NCBI GenBank assembly: GCA_964017145.1
Contig: OZ024846.1
Location: forward strand, 1,984,001 to 2,048,000
DNA from: Agrocybe praecox
Lineage: Eukaryota; Basidiomycota; Agaricomycetes; Agaricales; Agrocybaceae
Length of the DNA stretch: 64,000 nt
Direction of reading: 5' to 3'
Notes under the pieces: model-generated
Database searches by the model: none
What the model was told of the DNA's origin: nothing
Seen by the model: the letters and a program-made list of their open reading frames with translations, nothing else
Made by a program: the position numbers and the translations under genes
Shown: piece after piece, positions 12,458 to 24,800 of the stretch
Position numbering within the stretch: the stretch's first letter is position 1
Layout: the number at the start of each line of letters is the position of its first letter

Positions 12458-13670
12458 TTACTTCCTAGATTTCCTCCTCTTGCCCTCAGTTCCACTAGTC
12501 TCAGCGCCGCTAAGCTCGTCGCCGCTGGTGCCACTTACAGCACCTTGCTGCTTCTTCGAGCCCTTGGATTTACGCAAGTGATGCTCGGGGATCCATTCCT
12601 CCTGATATCCTCCAGAGCCTGTAGCGGTAACGGTTCCGACGGGAGTGCTGACTGCAGCGGTTGTTGGCTTTTTAGCGCGGGTCTTCTTGGGTTGTGGAAC
12701 GAAGGTCGTGTAGGCAAAGTAACCCAGGCTTGCAAGAATACCAGCGACAATGGCGTACGTCGACAAACTAGAAATATTGTTGGTCAACTTCCCGCGAATA
12801 TCATTCGATCTTATAATTTCTCACAGTTTAAGGTCAAAGATAGAAAAGTCTGGATCAACAACGGTCACGATGGAGTCATAGGCATCAACCCTGTGCTTGA
12901 TGCCATCCTGCGGAGGAAACACAACACAATTAGAATACAAGGCGACAAAATGGTGGCGTCATTTGGCTTCTTACATCGGTAGTGTGCTCGAGCCATATGT
13001 TCAAACGGTGATCACCCGGCTGAATATCGACATCAGATTATCGAAAGTGAAAGATCTAACCAACTGTAAATACCTTAAATCTAATTGCGACATTAGCGGC
13101 GAACATCGCGTGGCAAAATAATAATAAGTAGACTCACTGGCTGTAAAACGAATATGGAATAGCGATCTTCACGTCTTCAATGAGAGGAATGCCATATTTC
13201 AAGCTGGTCAACTAAATTCCCAAAATAATAGAATATGAGGTCAACACGATGTTTATGTAGCCACCGCGCAACACGCACATTCTTGAGCAGGACGTTGGTG
13301 TCGGGATTGAGGAGGGCTCCCGCAATATTCAAAAGGGTAATATTTTGCTTGGATTTGTTCTCTACCGTGACCGTCAAAGCGTTTTTCTCGCCATTAACAA
13401 CGTCTGAAAAACGAATTCCCGGTGTTAGAGGATATGAAGACTAGTATTTTGTCCGTGTTGACATACGATTGAATGCGTTAGTCTCTGGAAAGGCTGCAGT
13501 GGCAAGGACTTCCGGTCCGTTGACCTGCTCAGCAGCTAGAAAAACATCATTTTCCATGTTAGTCGGGTCTTTTGTGAATCGGAGATGATGAGACGCGTAC
13601 ATTCCGTTGCAAGCACCAAAGTAGCGGTGGCAAAAGAGAGGGCCACTCCAAATACGGTTCCAAATTTCAT
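12458..13670 (-). CDS. Translocon-associated protein alpha subunit (TRAP-alpha/IRC22 family)
   Basis: The minus-strand protein has a signal peptide (MKFGTVFGVALSFATATLVL), then EQVNGPEVLATAAFPETNAF, a luminal Ig-like part with ALTVTVENKSKQNITLLNIA and GALLNPDTNVLLKN, the segment KYGIPLIEDVKIAIPYSFYS, KHRVDAYDSIVTVVDPDFSI, one membrane helix (STYAIVAGILASLGYFAYTT) and a basic cytosolic tail rich in K/R ending RRKSRK. This order (signal peptide, luminal domain, single helix, basic tail) and the YSFYSE motif match TRAP-alpha, a component next to the Sec61 channel that assists translocation of some secretory proteins. Six or so exons; exact borders for the luminal part were not all fixed. A long exon-intron region with several alternative frames lies at 12790-13180. 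Confidence 0.83.
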
Positions 13671-14069
13671 GATTACGAATCCAGCAAAAATAAGGAAGAA
13701 AGACCAACGAAGGTCAAAGTAATGTGGGGAATGGGAGTGGAAGAGAGAGAGGTTTACTTTCGCGAGTCGCTCTGCCACGTCCTCAGAGTCATGACACCTG
13801 ATCAGGGTAAATCGCGTGATCGTCATCTGGTCAATTTATCTTATCTTCATTCCCTTTTACAGATCAGAAATTATATTTACACTGGGTATTTTACAAAAGA
13901 AAGCAACAAGAGAACAGGACAAGTACCCGAAGATATAGATATTTTCTGCGAAGAATGCATGAACGAGTCATTCGACGGAAAGCACCCGTTGAAGAAACAA
14001 GACATACACACGTTAATTATAAGAAGCAAATACAAGAAGTGAAGCGATTCAAAACACCAGTCTCGACCT

Positions 14070-15463
14070 TCAGGATGACCGCTTCTTCAATAAGTCCTTC
14101 GCTATGTCTTCTGCGTCAACGGCGGGATCTGGAAGCCAGAAAGCCTGTAAAAAATGTCACTAAGCTTCGAAAAGGAAGGAATAGACAGGCGTATACGAAC
14201 AAGTTCTGTTCCAGCGCTGCACATCATTGCAAACCTAGGGTTGAACTTTACGCATCGCGAAGGACCCGGGTGTCCATCTAATACGGTGAGTGGTTGGACG
14301 CGCAATGGTTTCCACATTTTCTTCCTATCCTCAGCAGGGATTGGCGGAAGACTCTGGATGTCCCAGATAAAGATTCTCCCGTCAAGACTTCCTGACACAA
14401 CGTACTTGCTGTCAGGGGTCCAGCTGACTTCGTCCCCACTAATGCCTTTTGCTGGCTCGAAAAGTGGAGCTGCGTTCATGTTGACCCTCTCCAGAGCGGT
14501 ATGACCTTCTAACCGTGCCACCACAAAACCTTCAAAGGCGTCGAGGATGTAATGCGTATCGCCCGAGCAACCGACAAGGATGTATTTTCCGTCATTCGAG
14601 AAAGACATGTACGTCACGTAAATTGGTCGTGGCGGATAACTAATGGTCATTAATGTGGGATCCACGAGCTCGATCGTCAGAAATGGCGCTTTGTCGTAAT
14701 TCGCTTGATCGTATAGAAGTATTTTGTGGTAATGATTCACAGCAACTGCGAAGACCATGCCGGTAGAATCATAAGCAATAACAGGAGGTGTAGGAACTTT
14801 GAGAAGCCCTCTGCACGAAGACGTTCGAAGATCCCAAAGTCGGACGGTTCTGTCATTCGACCCAGACATGAAGCCATCATCAATTGGTGAAACTTCCAGA
14901 GAAATGACTTTCTCTGTGTGTCCCCGGAAATATGCTAGATATTTATTGTCGTGTAGCGAGTGATACCTTACGGTATCGTCTTCTTTCGTCGATGCATGGA
15001 CAATGGCCGTATTCTTATGAGTGAATCGCGGTAAATCGACACCATATTTCTTTGAGTAAAAGGTCTTGATTACTCTACCCATGAGCAGGGATAAGAACGC
15101 GCGACAATAAGATGCATGCATGCAACTAAGCACTCACTTGCCCGTCTTGCAGTTGTACAACTTGAAAGTCTCATCCTCTCCTGCTGTCAAAAGTTGGTCT
15201 CCTCTGTCGTCAAACGTGATACCAGTTATACTGCGTGGAGTGGGTGTGTTCGACTTCTGTGATTGTGTTCCTGTTGCAGGCGCGGGTTGTGCATCAACGG
15301 CGTTCTTGAATATTTTGGCTGGTTTCAATTTGGCCTGTGTATAATCCACGTGTCAAAAGGATGCCCTACGTCTAATAACGCGTTTACATACGACAATCTG
15401 GTGACTGAGGTTGATAGTAGGAGGTGCTGGATTGCCATTGCTCGAACTGGGGTGAGGCGCCAT
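14070..15463 (-). CDS. SWD2: Swd2/WDR82, COMPASS (Set1C) and cleavage factor subunit
   Basis: The protein starts MAPHPSSSNGNPAPPTINLS, splices to AKLKPAKIFKNAVDAQPAP, then ITGITFDDRGDQLLTAGEDE, KKYGVDLPRFTHKNTAIVHA, HSLHDNKYLAYFRGHTEKVI and SLEVSPIDDGFMSGSNDRTV RLWDLR. Further WD repeats include YVTYMSFSNDGKYILVGCSG and YVVSGSLDGRIFIWDIQ; the last exon is AFWLPDPAVDAEDIAKDLLK KRSS. This is the seven-blade WDR82/Swd2 family, which recruits Set1 H3K4 methyltransferase to transcribed genes and also acts in RNA polymerase II termination. The YYGVDL/HS-LHDNKYL block is diagnostic. The start codon is 102 nt from that of RPB5 on the other strand, so they share one short upstream region. Confidence 0.93.
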
Positions 15464-15565
15464 TCTGAAAGGAAGACAAGACCAAAGAAATTCAAGTGAT
15501 CGGAGTTACAAATCTTTTTATTCCTTGACCATTCCCGTGATTCTCTATACTTTCTAACTATCCTC

Positions 15566-16474
15566 ATGAGCGACATCGACGAAACCGCAAAATTATGGAA
15601 AGTCAACCGAACGATCCACGAACTTGTGAAAGATAGAGTCAGCCGCGGTCGAACATACTCCGGAATGCATAATCTCATCATTCATTCGCTTAGGGCTTTA
15701 TGGTCTCCGATGAAGAAATCAATATGGACCTCGCGCGCTTCCGAGAGTTGTACGCAAACAACAGTGGCACGGTCGAGTAAGTCCTTTCAATCGTCTCAAA
15801 GCGCTTTTCTGGGCTTATTCAACGTCGTATTAGCCGTGGCCAGTTAAACTTCTACACCACTTCGCGGAGCGATCCTACAGACCAAATTTTCGTTTTCTTC
15901 TCAGAAGAACGCAGTGTTGGCGTCAAAACAATGAGAAAGTAAGTGAATATAATTTGATAAGTAAACATATCATACTCACGTTTGTTTCCCAGACTCCTCA
16001 GTATCTTGGAAGAGAAATCAATAAAACGCGGTATCATCGTCTTCCCTGGAAATATGACACCGTCAGCGCGTAAAGTAAGGCCATTAGAGGGTCTAGTATC
16101 TGCTATTCTCGTTTTCTAACACTTTCATTAGGTTATTGTGGCCATGGCTGCGGAATACCGTTTGGAGGAGTTCTCAGAGGCTGATTTACTGGTCAACATC
16201 GTGCATCATACCCTGGTTCCACGTCACGAAGTTTTAAGCGCAGAAGAGAAGAGGATCTTGCTGGATAAATAGTGCGTGGTTAAAATGACTTGCGTCAACT
16301 TTCCGCTTACAGTCCGCGATATTCTTCAGTCGCCTCAAAGAGACTCAGCTACCCCGCATCCAGCTCGCTGATCCAGTAGCACGGTACTATGGACTCCGTC
16401 GTGGGCAGGTGGTCAAAATCACACGTCCTAGTGAAACAAGTGGACGTTACGCAAGTTATCGCATATGCTTCTAA
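15566..16474 (+). CDS. RPB5: RNA polymerases I, II and III common subunit RPB5 (RPABC1)
   Basis: Six exons (15566-15637, 15694-15776, 15834-15938, 15993-16074, 16132-16271, 16330-16474) sum to 627 nt, 208 residues, close to the usual 210-215. The protein reads [39 protein letters not shown], a middle [20 protein letters not shown], and the conserved C-terminal assembly domain [40 protein letters not shown] and [22 protein letters not shown]5 sits in the jaw of all three nuclear RNA polymerases. The first intron has an unusual donor (GTCAGC), but it is required to join DR to GFMV. Confidence 0.95.
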
Positions 16475-19400
16475 CTTGGTTGCTGTATTCTAAAAACCGA
16501 CTTACGAGTCACGGCCACGCGCCAGGATTTTTTTCTATTTGGTTTGTTATTATATCTAATTTCCTTCTCCTGTTATCATTTCCTGTTTTGCACGTTATCC
16601 GCATTGTTCACGTCATTGCCAATTGTATACATCTTTGATTCGGATGCATTCACGCCCAACGTTTCCTCGGTTTTCGTTCATGGTTTAGGTTCAAGGTAGA
16701 CTTTCTTTTACTATTCGACTTGCCGTGGCTTCCATGGATCTGTGCCATCTTTATCCTACATTTTCATTGCTATTCGGAGCACGTTGAACTTGCCTATACT
16801 CTTACTACCATATTTTGCTAGGCAGATGACCAAAGTACATCTAATCGTCCCCCTGGGTGGTCCTACCGATACCTCCACACTCTCCGCATCTTCGATCTCA
16901 TACAAGACATCACCTCTCTCTCTCATGTAGGTCACGTACAACCGAAAGACAAACTTTTATCACGAATACAAGGTAATCACAACAATCGTGGTGAGTAAAG
17001 AGTATCGCCGCATAGCATGGTTCAAAACTAACAATTGCCCAAAGTCAGCGTTAAACGATTGCATGGGAACAGCAAACTCAACTCGAATCTACAAATCCAT
17101 CTAATCACCGTTAAGTACTTTGCTCCCTAACCTCCATGTCGATCATTTTGCAGCTTCCTCCTTGTGGATATGCTATTTCATAGATATGAGTTTGTGATAT
17201 CCCAGTAAACCAACCTGATTTTATGCAGGTCGCTTGGGCCCAGACATGATTAGACTGGACACTGCAAAAGGGCAGATAGGTCTGTCAAATCAGAATTCTC
17301 GACCTTTCGCCACTAGAACATGGACCTTACTTCTGTCTCAATCTTCTACGTACCTCTTCTAGCAAGAAATCCTGCCATGAGTTCCTCGGGTGACAGCTTT
17401 CCGGTGGATTTATCGATTAATTATCACGTATGTAGGCAAACGATCGTCACGATTAGGACGTAACATCCTTTCCTTATCAATCTCGTCGAAGCTCTTCGTG
17501 GGTTGGTCGTGGGTGCCTTGAGCGATTTCTTGCCATTGGGACGACCCGCGGGATGCAATCTCTCCTGTCTCCTCCTTTTTCAGAGCACATGTCTGTGGGC
17601 GTACCGGCTGAACATGTTGTCTATGCTTAGATTTCTCTGTATCCGAGCACTATGCTTTCCTACGGCTGTGCTATCTTGTTCTGCCATTCAACTAAAGACG
17701 CTCGCCCCGAGGTTGGCGCTGAAGAGTCCTATATATTTAGGCAAGCCTATTTCTTCGAAACATATTCATTTATTCACGTTAAACTGCTTACGGTCGTGTT
17801 TCTTAATCCCTTACGCACAGCGGAGGCGAGTACGACACACATCCGATCTTGCCGCGGAATGCGCATACGTTCCGTTAGTGACCGCTCACTTTTTCCTCTA
17901 CCTTCACCTACTGCTCCGGCTTTGAAGACGGTAGTATCCCTGTTTCGATTATAATGTTGAACAAACGGTTATTTTCTAGGTGCCCACATGATTCAATAAA
18001 ATACACCTTTCTGGTCACTTTCCTCACGACTATAAAGAAGGACCGATTAACCTATGAATGCGTGAAGTATATTTCCTTGACATCGTCGACATGCTCTTCT
18101 ACTCCGAGTCAGCGCTGGACCCTTGCTCGGTCATCCTACAGACACCCATTGATCTTGTAATTCCAGTGTCCTTTGCTCCCCGCGTATGAGACCATGATAT
18201 AAATCTATATCGATCAGTGTTGAGGCTAAAAATAGATTGAAGCGCCCTTGGCCCTTTAGTGGATTTTGCCAAACATCATTATATGACACACCACATATTT
18301 ATACCACTGAGCTAACCGTTTACCTTGACCTGCTGCTTTGTTAAAATCCGACCAACCACCCCAATTGAAAAGTAAGATCCGCCTCCGTCTGACCTTGAAA
18401 TGATCAAGAGTAATATTTGGCTTGCTTTGCCCTTCAAGCTGAGCCACTTAACGCGTTTGGAAAACTTGCGTTGTTATTAGATTGTTTGAGCTCCAGTCAA
18501 TTATAAATCAGTGGCTGAATCTAAGTGTAGATCTAGCTAACCTGACAAGTGATGCGTAATGAAGATGATTCAAAACGCGTGGCTTTAAACCTGTCATTTT
18601 AGAAAGCTACTGAACCTAACCACCAAACTACCTTTAATGTAAGGATTTATCGGTCCAGCATGTCACCAGCTTAGAGCTTGCTCAAGTATATACGCTTTTC
18701 AAAACCGCGGACGAGACGCCCGTTGGGTACTTTAGGGGTGCATTTTATTATCTTTACAAACTATTTCACGACATGCAGTTCTTCCCGCCCGGCATACCTG
18801 TTTGTGAAAGTCATAAATATTGGCGAGTATATTTCACGAGGCCCAAGCAGCCCAACATGAAAAAGGGAAGCTGACTTTATGCCGAAGGGGTCGCAAAAAT
18901 CCAGATAATCTTCAGTCCGAGGCGTATGGATAACGGCACGGCTCGGAGAGCCTGAAGGCTCAAGAAAAAATGTGCAGTTTTTCAGTCGAGTACAAAGGCT
19001 AGGCACAGCAGCTAGAGCACGTCCCACTTGAGTGAATTATTGTACAGCTTAACCATCTCGGCCGCAGAGCGTACAATCCATAAATTTGAAGTTTAATCCC
19101 ATATTTTCTCAGAAACCTTCAGTATGGTGACTCAGCCTAGTGTGATGGCAAATCGGACACACCGAAGGGCTCGGAAGAGAGTTTCTAAATTGAAACGGGC
19201 CATTATATATGTCAGAAGCTCCTATTAACTCTTATAGGTGAATTATTATTTTCAAATGTATATTTTTTGGGAAGCAGAAATCTTAGTGTCCCTGGTGGTG
19301 AAAATGAATGGTATTTGGAAGGTGAGAAGCTCTAATTAGGAAGTGATAAAAATAGAATATGTTGTTGTTCCCACAATATACTAGGACATTAGCTATTGTT

Positions 19401-19643
19401 AGTTGTGCTAAAGATAAACGTCTACATTCGTCATCGTGGCATCGGCAAGATCGCAAAACATGAAAGAGCCGTTCTCCTGCGGAAATGAACCTTTTTGGGA
19501 AATCTTCCTTGAATTCTTTTCAATAAATCTCCAGATTGCATGGATTTTCGCAATCGTAGCTTTCAAGATGAGATCGGGGCCTCCGCAACGACTCTCCCGG
19601 TTTGACGACGATGATCAGGAGAAGGCTGGTCTCTTGAGTTCCG
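16475..19643. other. Gene-poor region of about 3.2 kb
   Basis: No gene can be supported. Open frames at 17503-17925 (plus) and 18761-19027 (minus) lack recognisable motifs, splice structure or codon bias like the neighbours. The RPB5 3' flank is pyrimidine-rich. A tRNA box A-like string occurs on the minus strand near 18302-18316 but without a matching T-arm. It may hold decayed mobile DNA or a rapidly evolving gene; I see no clear terminal repeats. Confidence 0.4.
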
Positions 19644-19650
19644 TATAAAG
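19644..19650 (+). promoter_or_regulatory. TATA box of sesquiterpene synthase
   Basis: TATAAAG 90 nt upstream of the start codon at 19734, in an otherwise GC-richer context. Confidence 0.5.
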
Positions 19651-19733
19651 AGGGCGGGTACCTCATCACCAACTTTATCCCCAGCTCCCTCAGAAAACCT
19701 ACAATCGCCTCTCAGTTTCTCATTTATTCACCA

Positions 19734-20986
19734 ATGTCCACTTCAGACAGACAGTTCTTGCTTCCAGACCTTCGTGCCTCTTGCCAGCTCAAGACAGGTA
19801 CAAACTCCCATTATAAGGACGCATCAGCTGCATCAAGAGCTTGGATAAATAGCTACGACATTTTCACCGACAGAAAACGCGCTTTCTTTGTTCAAGGATG
19901 CAACGAGCTCCTTTGCTCCTTTGTTTATCCCTATGCTGGTCTCGAACAATTACGCACCGCCTGTGACTTTGTATGTCTTTCAATAACTATCTTCCATTAA
20001 ATTTTGCTTACACTGACTATCAGGTAAACCTGCTCTTTGTCGTCGACGAAGTTAGCGACGAGCAGAACGGATCAGACGCCCGTGCTACAGGACAAGTATT
20101 TGTGAACGCCATGAAATACCCTGAATGGGACGATGGCTCAATCCTCGCAAAAATTACAAAGGAGTGCGTACTGCCATATATTATAAATTGCCACCGTGGA
20201 CTAATCACCTTTTCTTTAGGTTCAGAGCGCGCTTCCTGCGTACAGCCGGCCCCAAAAACGCCAAACGCTTTATCGACCTTTGCAAATCATACACCGACTG
20301 TGTAGCGACCGAGGCTGAACTCCGAGAGCAAGGCCGAATTCCCGACCTTGCCTCCTTCATCCCACTAAGGAGAAACAACAGCGCCGTCTACTTGTGTCTT
20401 TCTCTGGCTGAAGCTCTTCTTGGAGTTGACCTCGACGACAAAGTTTACGAAGACGAAACTTTTTTGACAGCATTTACAGCTGTTTGCGATCACGTCTGTT
20501 GGGCCAACGTGAGTAGCTAACATATAACCATATCAGACGACAGTATCTTACCTATATTATCAGGACATCTATTCATACGACATGGAACAGTCAAAAGGCC
20601 TCATCGGAAACAACATCGTCGCTGTTTTGATGCAAGAAAACGGAACCAATCTCCAAGAGACCGCAGACCACATCGGCCAGCGGTGTAGCGAATTTGTGAC
20701 TCAATACACTATCGCGAAAAAGCAACTATCGCCTTCACTTGGTCCAGACGCGGCCCGTTTCATTGACGCGATCGCATACTGGATGACTGGAAATCTTGAG
20801 TACGTCTTCGTCTGTTCTTTCGATGGGATATGCAGCTGCTGACCTCTGCTTCCGTACAGATGGAGCTTTGAAACCCCTAGATATTTTGGTTCTCAGCTGG
20901 CTGAGGTCAACAAGACAGGAATCGTAGTCCTACGACCTCTCGAGCTCCCAGAGGAGGACAATTGCTCGGAGTCGGACGAAGAGTAA
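19734..20986 (+). CDS. Sesquiterpene synthase (class I terpene cyclase)
   Basis: Five exons (19734-19970, 20024-20163, 20220-20508, 20564-20799, 20860-20986) sum to 1029 nt, 342 residues, typical for fungal sesquiterpene synthases. The aspartate-rich metal motif is DEVSDEQ within [14 protein letters not shown] (about residue 90). The NSE triad is NDIYSYDME in [18 protein letters not shown]. The C-terminal RYF in ETPRYFG is the expected RY pair that senses pyrophosphate. The enzyme ionises farnesyl diphosphate and cyclises it; the product cannot be read from sequence. The C-terminus is acidic ([11 protein letters not shown]). No P450 or other tailoring gene lies beside it. It converges with the fused cystathionine beta-lyase-mevalonate kinase gene, whose stop is 0.85 kb away. 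Confidence 0.93.
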
Positions 20987-21834
20987 ATGTTTTCGTCTCA
21001 TCTTTCTTAAAACCGGAAGCCTCGCACAGACTAAACAACTATAATATTGGATATACTACAAGTACACAAATAACTTAAGTAAAACTACCCTATCTATAAT
21101 ATTTAAAGTTACATACTATGATCGATTCCCCAAAATAAACTCCATATTACCAGCGCTTCTACGCGAACTGGTTTCTAGCGGCTGTGTGTGCACATGTACA
21201 AGTTTTTAAGAAGAGAAGATTCGTATACAGATCGAAGCCAAAAAAGGTAATTGATCGATCGAGCGGGATCGGGGTGTGATGCGCGGCTAAATTTAAAAGA
21301 GGCGTCTTGGCAGGCGCTATAGACTTTGAGCGTCGAAGTCTGCATGGAATACACTGTCTGCGTCGCAATGTGGCGGACTACACACTGCAGAGCTCATCGT
21401 TAAGCTATGGCACATCCTGCCAGTTTAGATAGATAGAAAGGGATCACTGACGAGTGGCGTTCATCCATCGTCACACAAACGTATTCAAAACGTTCACCAA
21501 CCTTCATTAATCTAGTCCTTTAATGCGATTACACGTATCGTCGACAATTTTTCGATGACCTTTGAACAGTTTTACAAAAAAGTTTCGGTGGAAGATTACG
21601 AGAAACGTCGTTATGGATTTGAACCATCTACAATTCAAGAAGTCTACAATAGCAGTTCAGTGTACATTTACAGAAACCATTCTTTTGGTTTGTTCCATGA
21701 AAGCGTGCATTGCACACGCATCGATTAGATAAGATCTTAGCAGCCGGAATGACTTGCACCGCGTAGGATACCCGCGATGGCGATGACCAAGGGAGAAAAA
21801 AAAAAAAACAGAGAAAAGGGGGTACAGGACACCC
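20987..21834. other. Convergent intergenic region
   Basis: Separates the stop codons of the terpene synthase and the fusion gene. It is AT-rich, with an A tract near 21797-21808. No gene seen. Confidence 0.4.
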
Positions 21835-24800
21835 TCAAACGTACATCCAACGTCCAAGTTCAGATGCCCATTCAGGGAGCTCCGCCACAGTGCTGGATAG
21901 GAAAGGAGCACGTAAAGGGTCAAGATCGCTGGCGCCCTTCGCAAGCCCTGCCGCGATCTCATCCGACGACAATTCTCTGGGTGTTGGTGTGTCCGGAGGA
22001 GTTACTTGCCCATAACCTTCAGGCGCGTGTCGAAAACGAGATCCACGATTGCGATGTTCAGGATATGGTGACAAGATTCCAAGACCGCTTCCACCCACAG
22101 ATGTGAGATAAGGCTGGAAGTTTTCGCGGATCAAAGAATCGATCAGATCCTGCAGCTGTTCATCTTTGAAGTCTATAAAGTTGGTGTTCCGCTCAACCTC
22201 GTGTAAAGAATGCGTACAGTAACACGAAGAGATATGCGTACCATCTGGAATGAGAGTCACGGCACAACCTCCACCTCCTGCTCCAGTAAGTTTCGTACTC
22301 AGACCGTAGGGGTTCAAAGTTTTTTCCTTGATGGTCTCCAAAGCAGGATGGGAGACACCTAATGTCACCAGGTACTGGTGATTTTCGACCATCAAAGCCT
22401 AGTGGGAGCAAATTTGTAAGAACATAACATACACAAGGTCTCCAAAAAATATATGCACGTACAGACAGTGCGGATAGCAGCACTTCACGAGGCATTTCCG
22501 GATCCGCCAACGCCTGTCTCGCCTCATCACTGATGCTTTGAATGGAGTCCAAGATACCATTAACGAGTTCAGGTTCCTGGCGACATAATTTTTGAGTCAA
22601 TGAAAATGACACATTCGTGAAATGATGATACTTACTTTGGCCTTTTTCTCACCAACACCAGCGACCAATTTCTTGGTGTCTCGTGGAACTTTCGAGTTAG
22701 TCAATAGGAACTTGAGAGATTTGAATCTAAGGGGAGGGAGCACAGAGATTTAGAAAAATGACGCAAGATTCAAAAAAGGGTATGATAGGCTCAGTCAAAA
22801 TTCGACTGGATAGCTTGCTTACCCCTGGATCCCTTCCATACCACTTTTCTTGCCAAATCCAGGTCGGGTGTAGGCAAGAGCGCCTCCAAAGACTGCAACA
22901 CTATTATCAACACCACTGGGATTCCCATGGAGAATCTTCTCCGCTACAAATGCCCATTTATTGACCTCCTCTGCTGTGACAGGGGTAATGGCGCATCGAC
23001 CTTGATGGGAGACATGAACATCCTCAGAGATCGAAGGAGCAGGACGCGATGGTAGATTTATCCGATGATTAGCAAGCAACGACGCGGTCGCTGCACATAC
23101 GGAGTACGATGCTGATGACCCCAAGCCTGCACCAACCGGTAGAGTCGACCGTGGGGTGAAATCAAACATAGGGCTGTAAATAAACGGGGGTGGGGGATGA
23201 GTATCAATAAATGACGAGTGGCAATGAATGTATCCGCGGAAGCAATGTATGACTCACTGGTCTTCATTTCTGTTCAAGATCATATACAGATACAGGAACG
23301 ACAAGCAAGCCCCATGGACAGGCTTCTTTTCAGCAGGTATGCTAGCAAGAGCGGTTTCATTCAAAGCATCGATTAGTCTCTGATCAAGTGCCTCCGGGTG
23401 TTCATCGCCGGGTGGTACTGGTGTTACTGCGTCCCAGGGTAGGGAGTCGACGTCCCATTCAATGTAGTAGTTGTCGATGTCGACCAGATGAACTGAGATC
23501 TTGTTATCACGTCTTGGTGTAGTCAAGCCATAGCACCGGAGGTCCACAGACGCGGCAATCGCGCTCTACAGAGAAATAGAATAGGTCGAGGGTCAGTATC
23601 AGGTTTCCTGGTCTCTATCGTTCATTGGCAGAAGAAAAGAAAAAGATGAACACCGGTGCACTCGATCCCGGTTCATTACCGCTTGGCCATTCGTTCCTGA
23701 CCCTGAATGAATAAGACGGAAAGACTTACCACTCCATGAACGACGGCATGCTCTCCAAATAGGATGACCTTGCCCGGGGCACTGATGAGCCATTCCCTAT
23801 CCTCTTCAGCATCAAGCTTCAATTTCTCTACGGCGAGACCCAGAGCGTCACCGTCAGGAACCTTGACAAATTTGTTTCGAGAAGCATCTAAAGCAATTGC
23901 ACCGGCATCGATAAGGGCTCTTTCGAGATCGTCTAGAAGGTCATGAGGGTCTTCAATGCCAACGCAAAGTCGAATCAGGTCCTCGGGCAATCCACGAGCG
24001 GCTCGTGTAGCCGGATCGATGGATGCATGACTGTGTGAGTGGATGCTTTTTAACATGTCGTTCAAAAATTGATGTGAATAAAAAGACACTTACGACATGA
24101 CGCAAGGCATGCTGATCAAACTATTGACGCAGCCAAAACTCACACTGATACCCCACAGTCTTGTTCCACCGACGATCTTTTCACTCAATTCCTTGTTCCC
24201 AGTCTCGAAGCTCAACACCGCGCCATTGCCATCTGCTATCCTAGCATGTACTTCTCGACCAGGGTGGTCGGGCAGCCCAGGATAATGGACGTTGAAACCG
24301 AGGTTGTACAAATATTCTGCCACTAGTTGAGTAGTGGTTTGTTGCCTATCCATACGAATTGCGAGGGTCTTGATGCCACGTAGGAGAAGGAAAGAGTCGA
24401 TAGGAGTCAGAGCATTTCCGACACTGTTAATCGTGAACGCCAGCTTTTGAGCTAGATCTTCCCGGTTGCAAGTCACAACACCCGCCATGAGATCGTGATG
24501 ACCACTAAGATATTTAGTGGCACTGTCGTATACAATATCGGCGCCATGTTCTAGTGGTCGTTGCAGGTATGGGCTCATCATGGTATTATCAACGACGATG
24601 ATAGCGTTGGGTGCTCGTTCCTTGACATCTTTGCTTATGGTAGCAAGATCCGCAATTTTCAGGAGAGGATTTGTCGGTGATTCCAGGAGAACCATGGCAG
24701 TCTTGCTGGGGTGGATATATGAGTGAAGCTTTTCTGGATTCGTTGTGTCGACATGGTGGATGGTTACTCCAACATGGGTTCTGATGTAGGTAAGAAGTCG

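Noticed and set aside
14154..14504. Plus-strand open frames opposite Swd2
   Set aside because: Antisense shadow of the WD-repeat exons; carries no independent signal.
17503..17925. Open frame of 140 codons on the plus strand
   Set aside because: No recognisable motif, codon bias unlike neighbouring genes, no splice signals that extend it.
18302..18316. tRNA box A-like string (minus strand TTAGCTCAGTGGT)
   Set aside because: No seven-base acceptor pairing, anticodon stem or T-arm follows at the right spacing, so neither a tRNA nor a tRNA-derived SINE can be supported.
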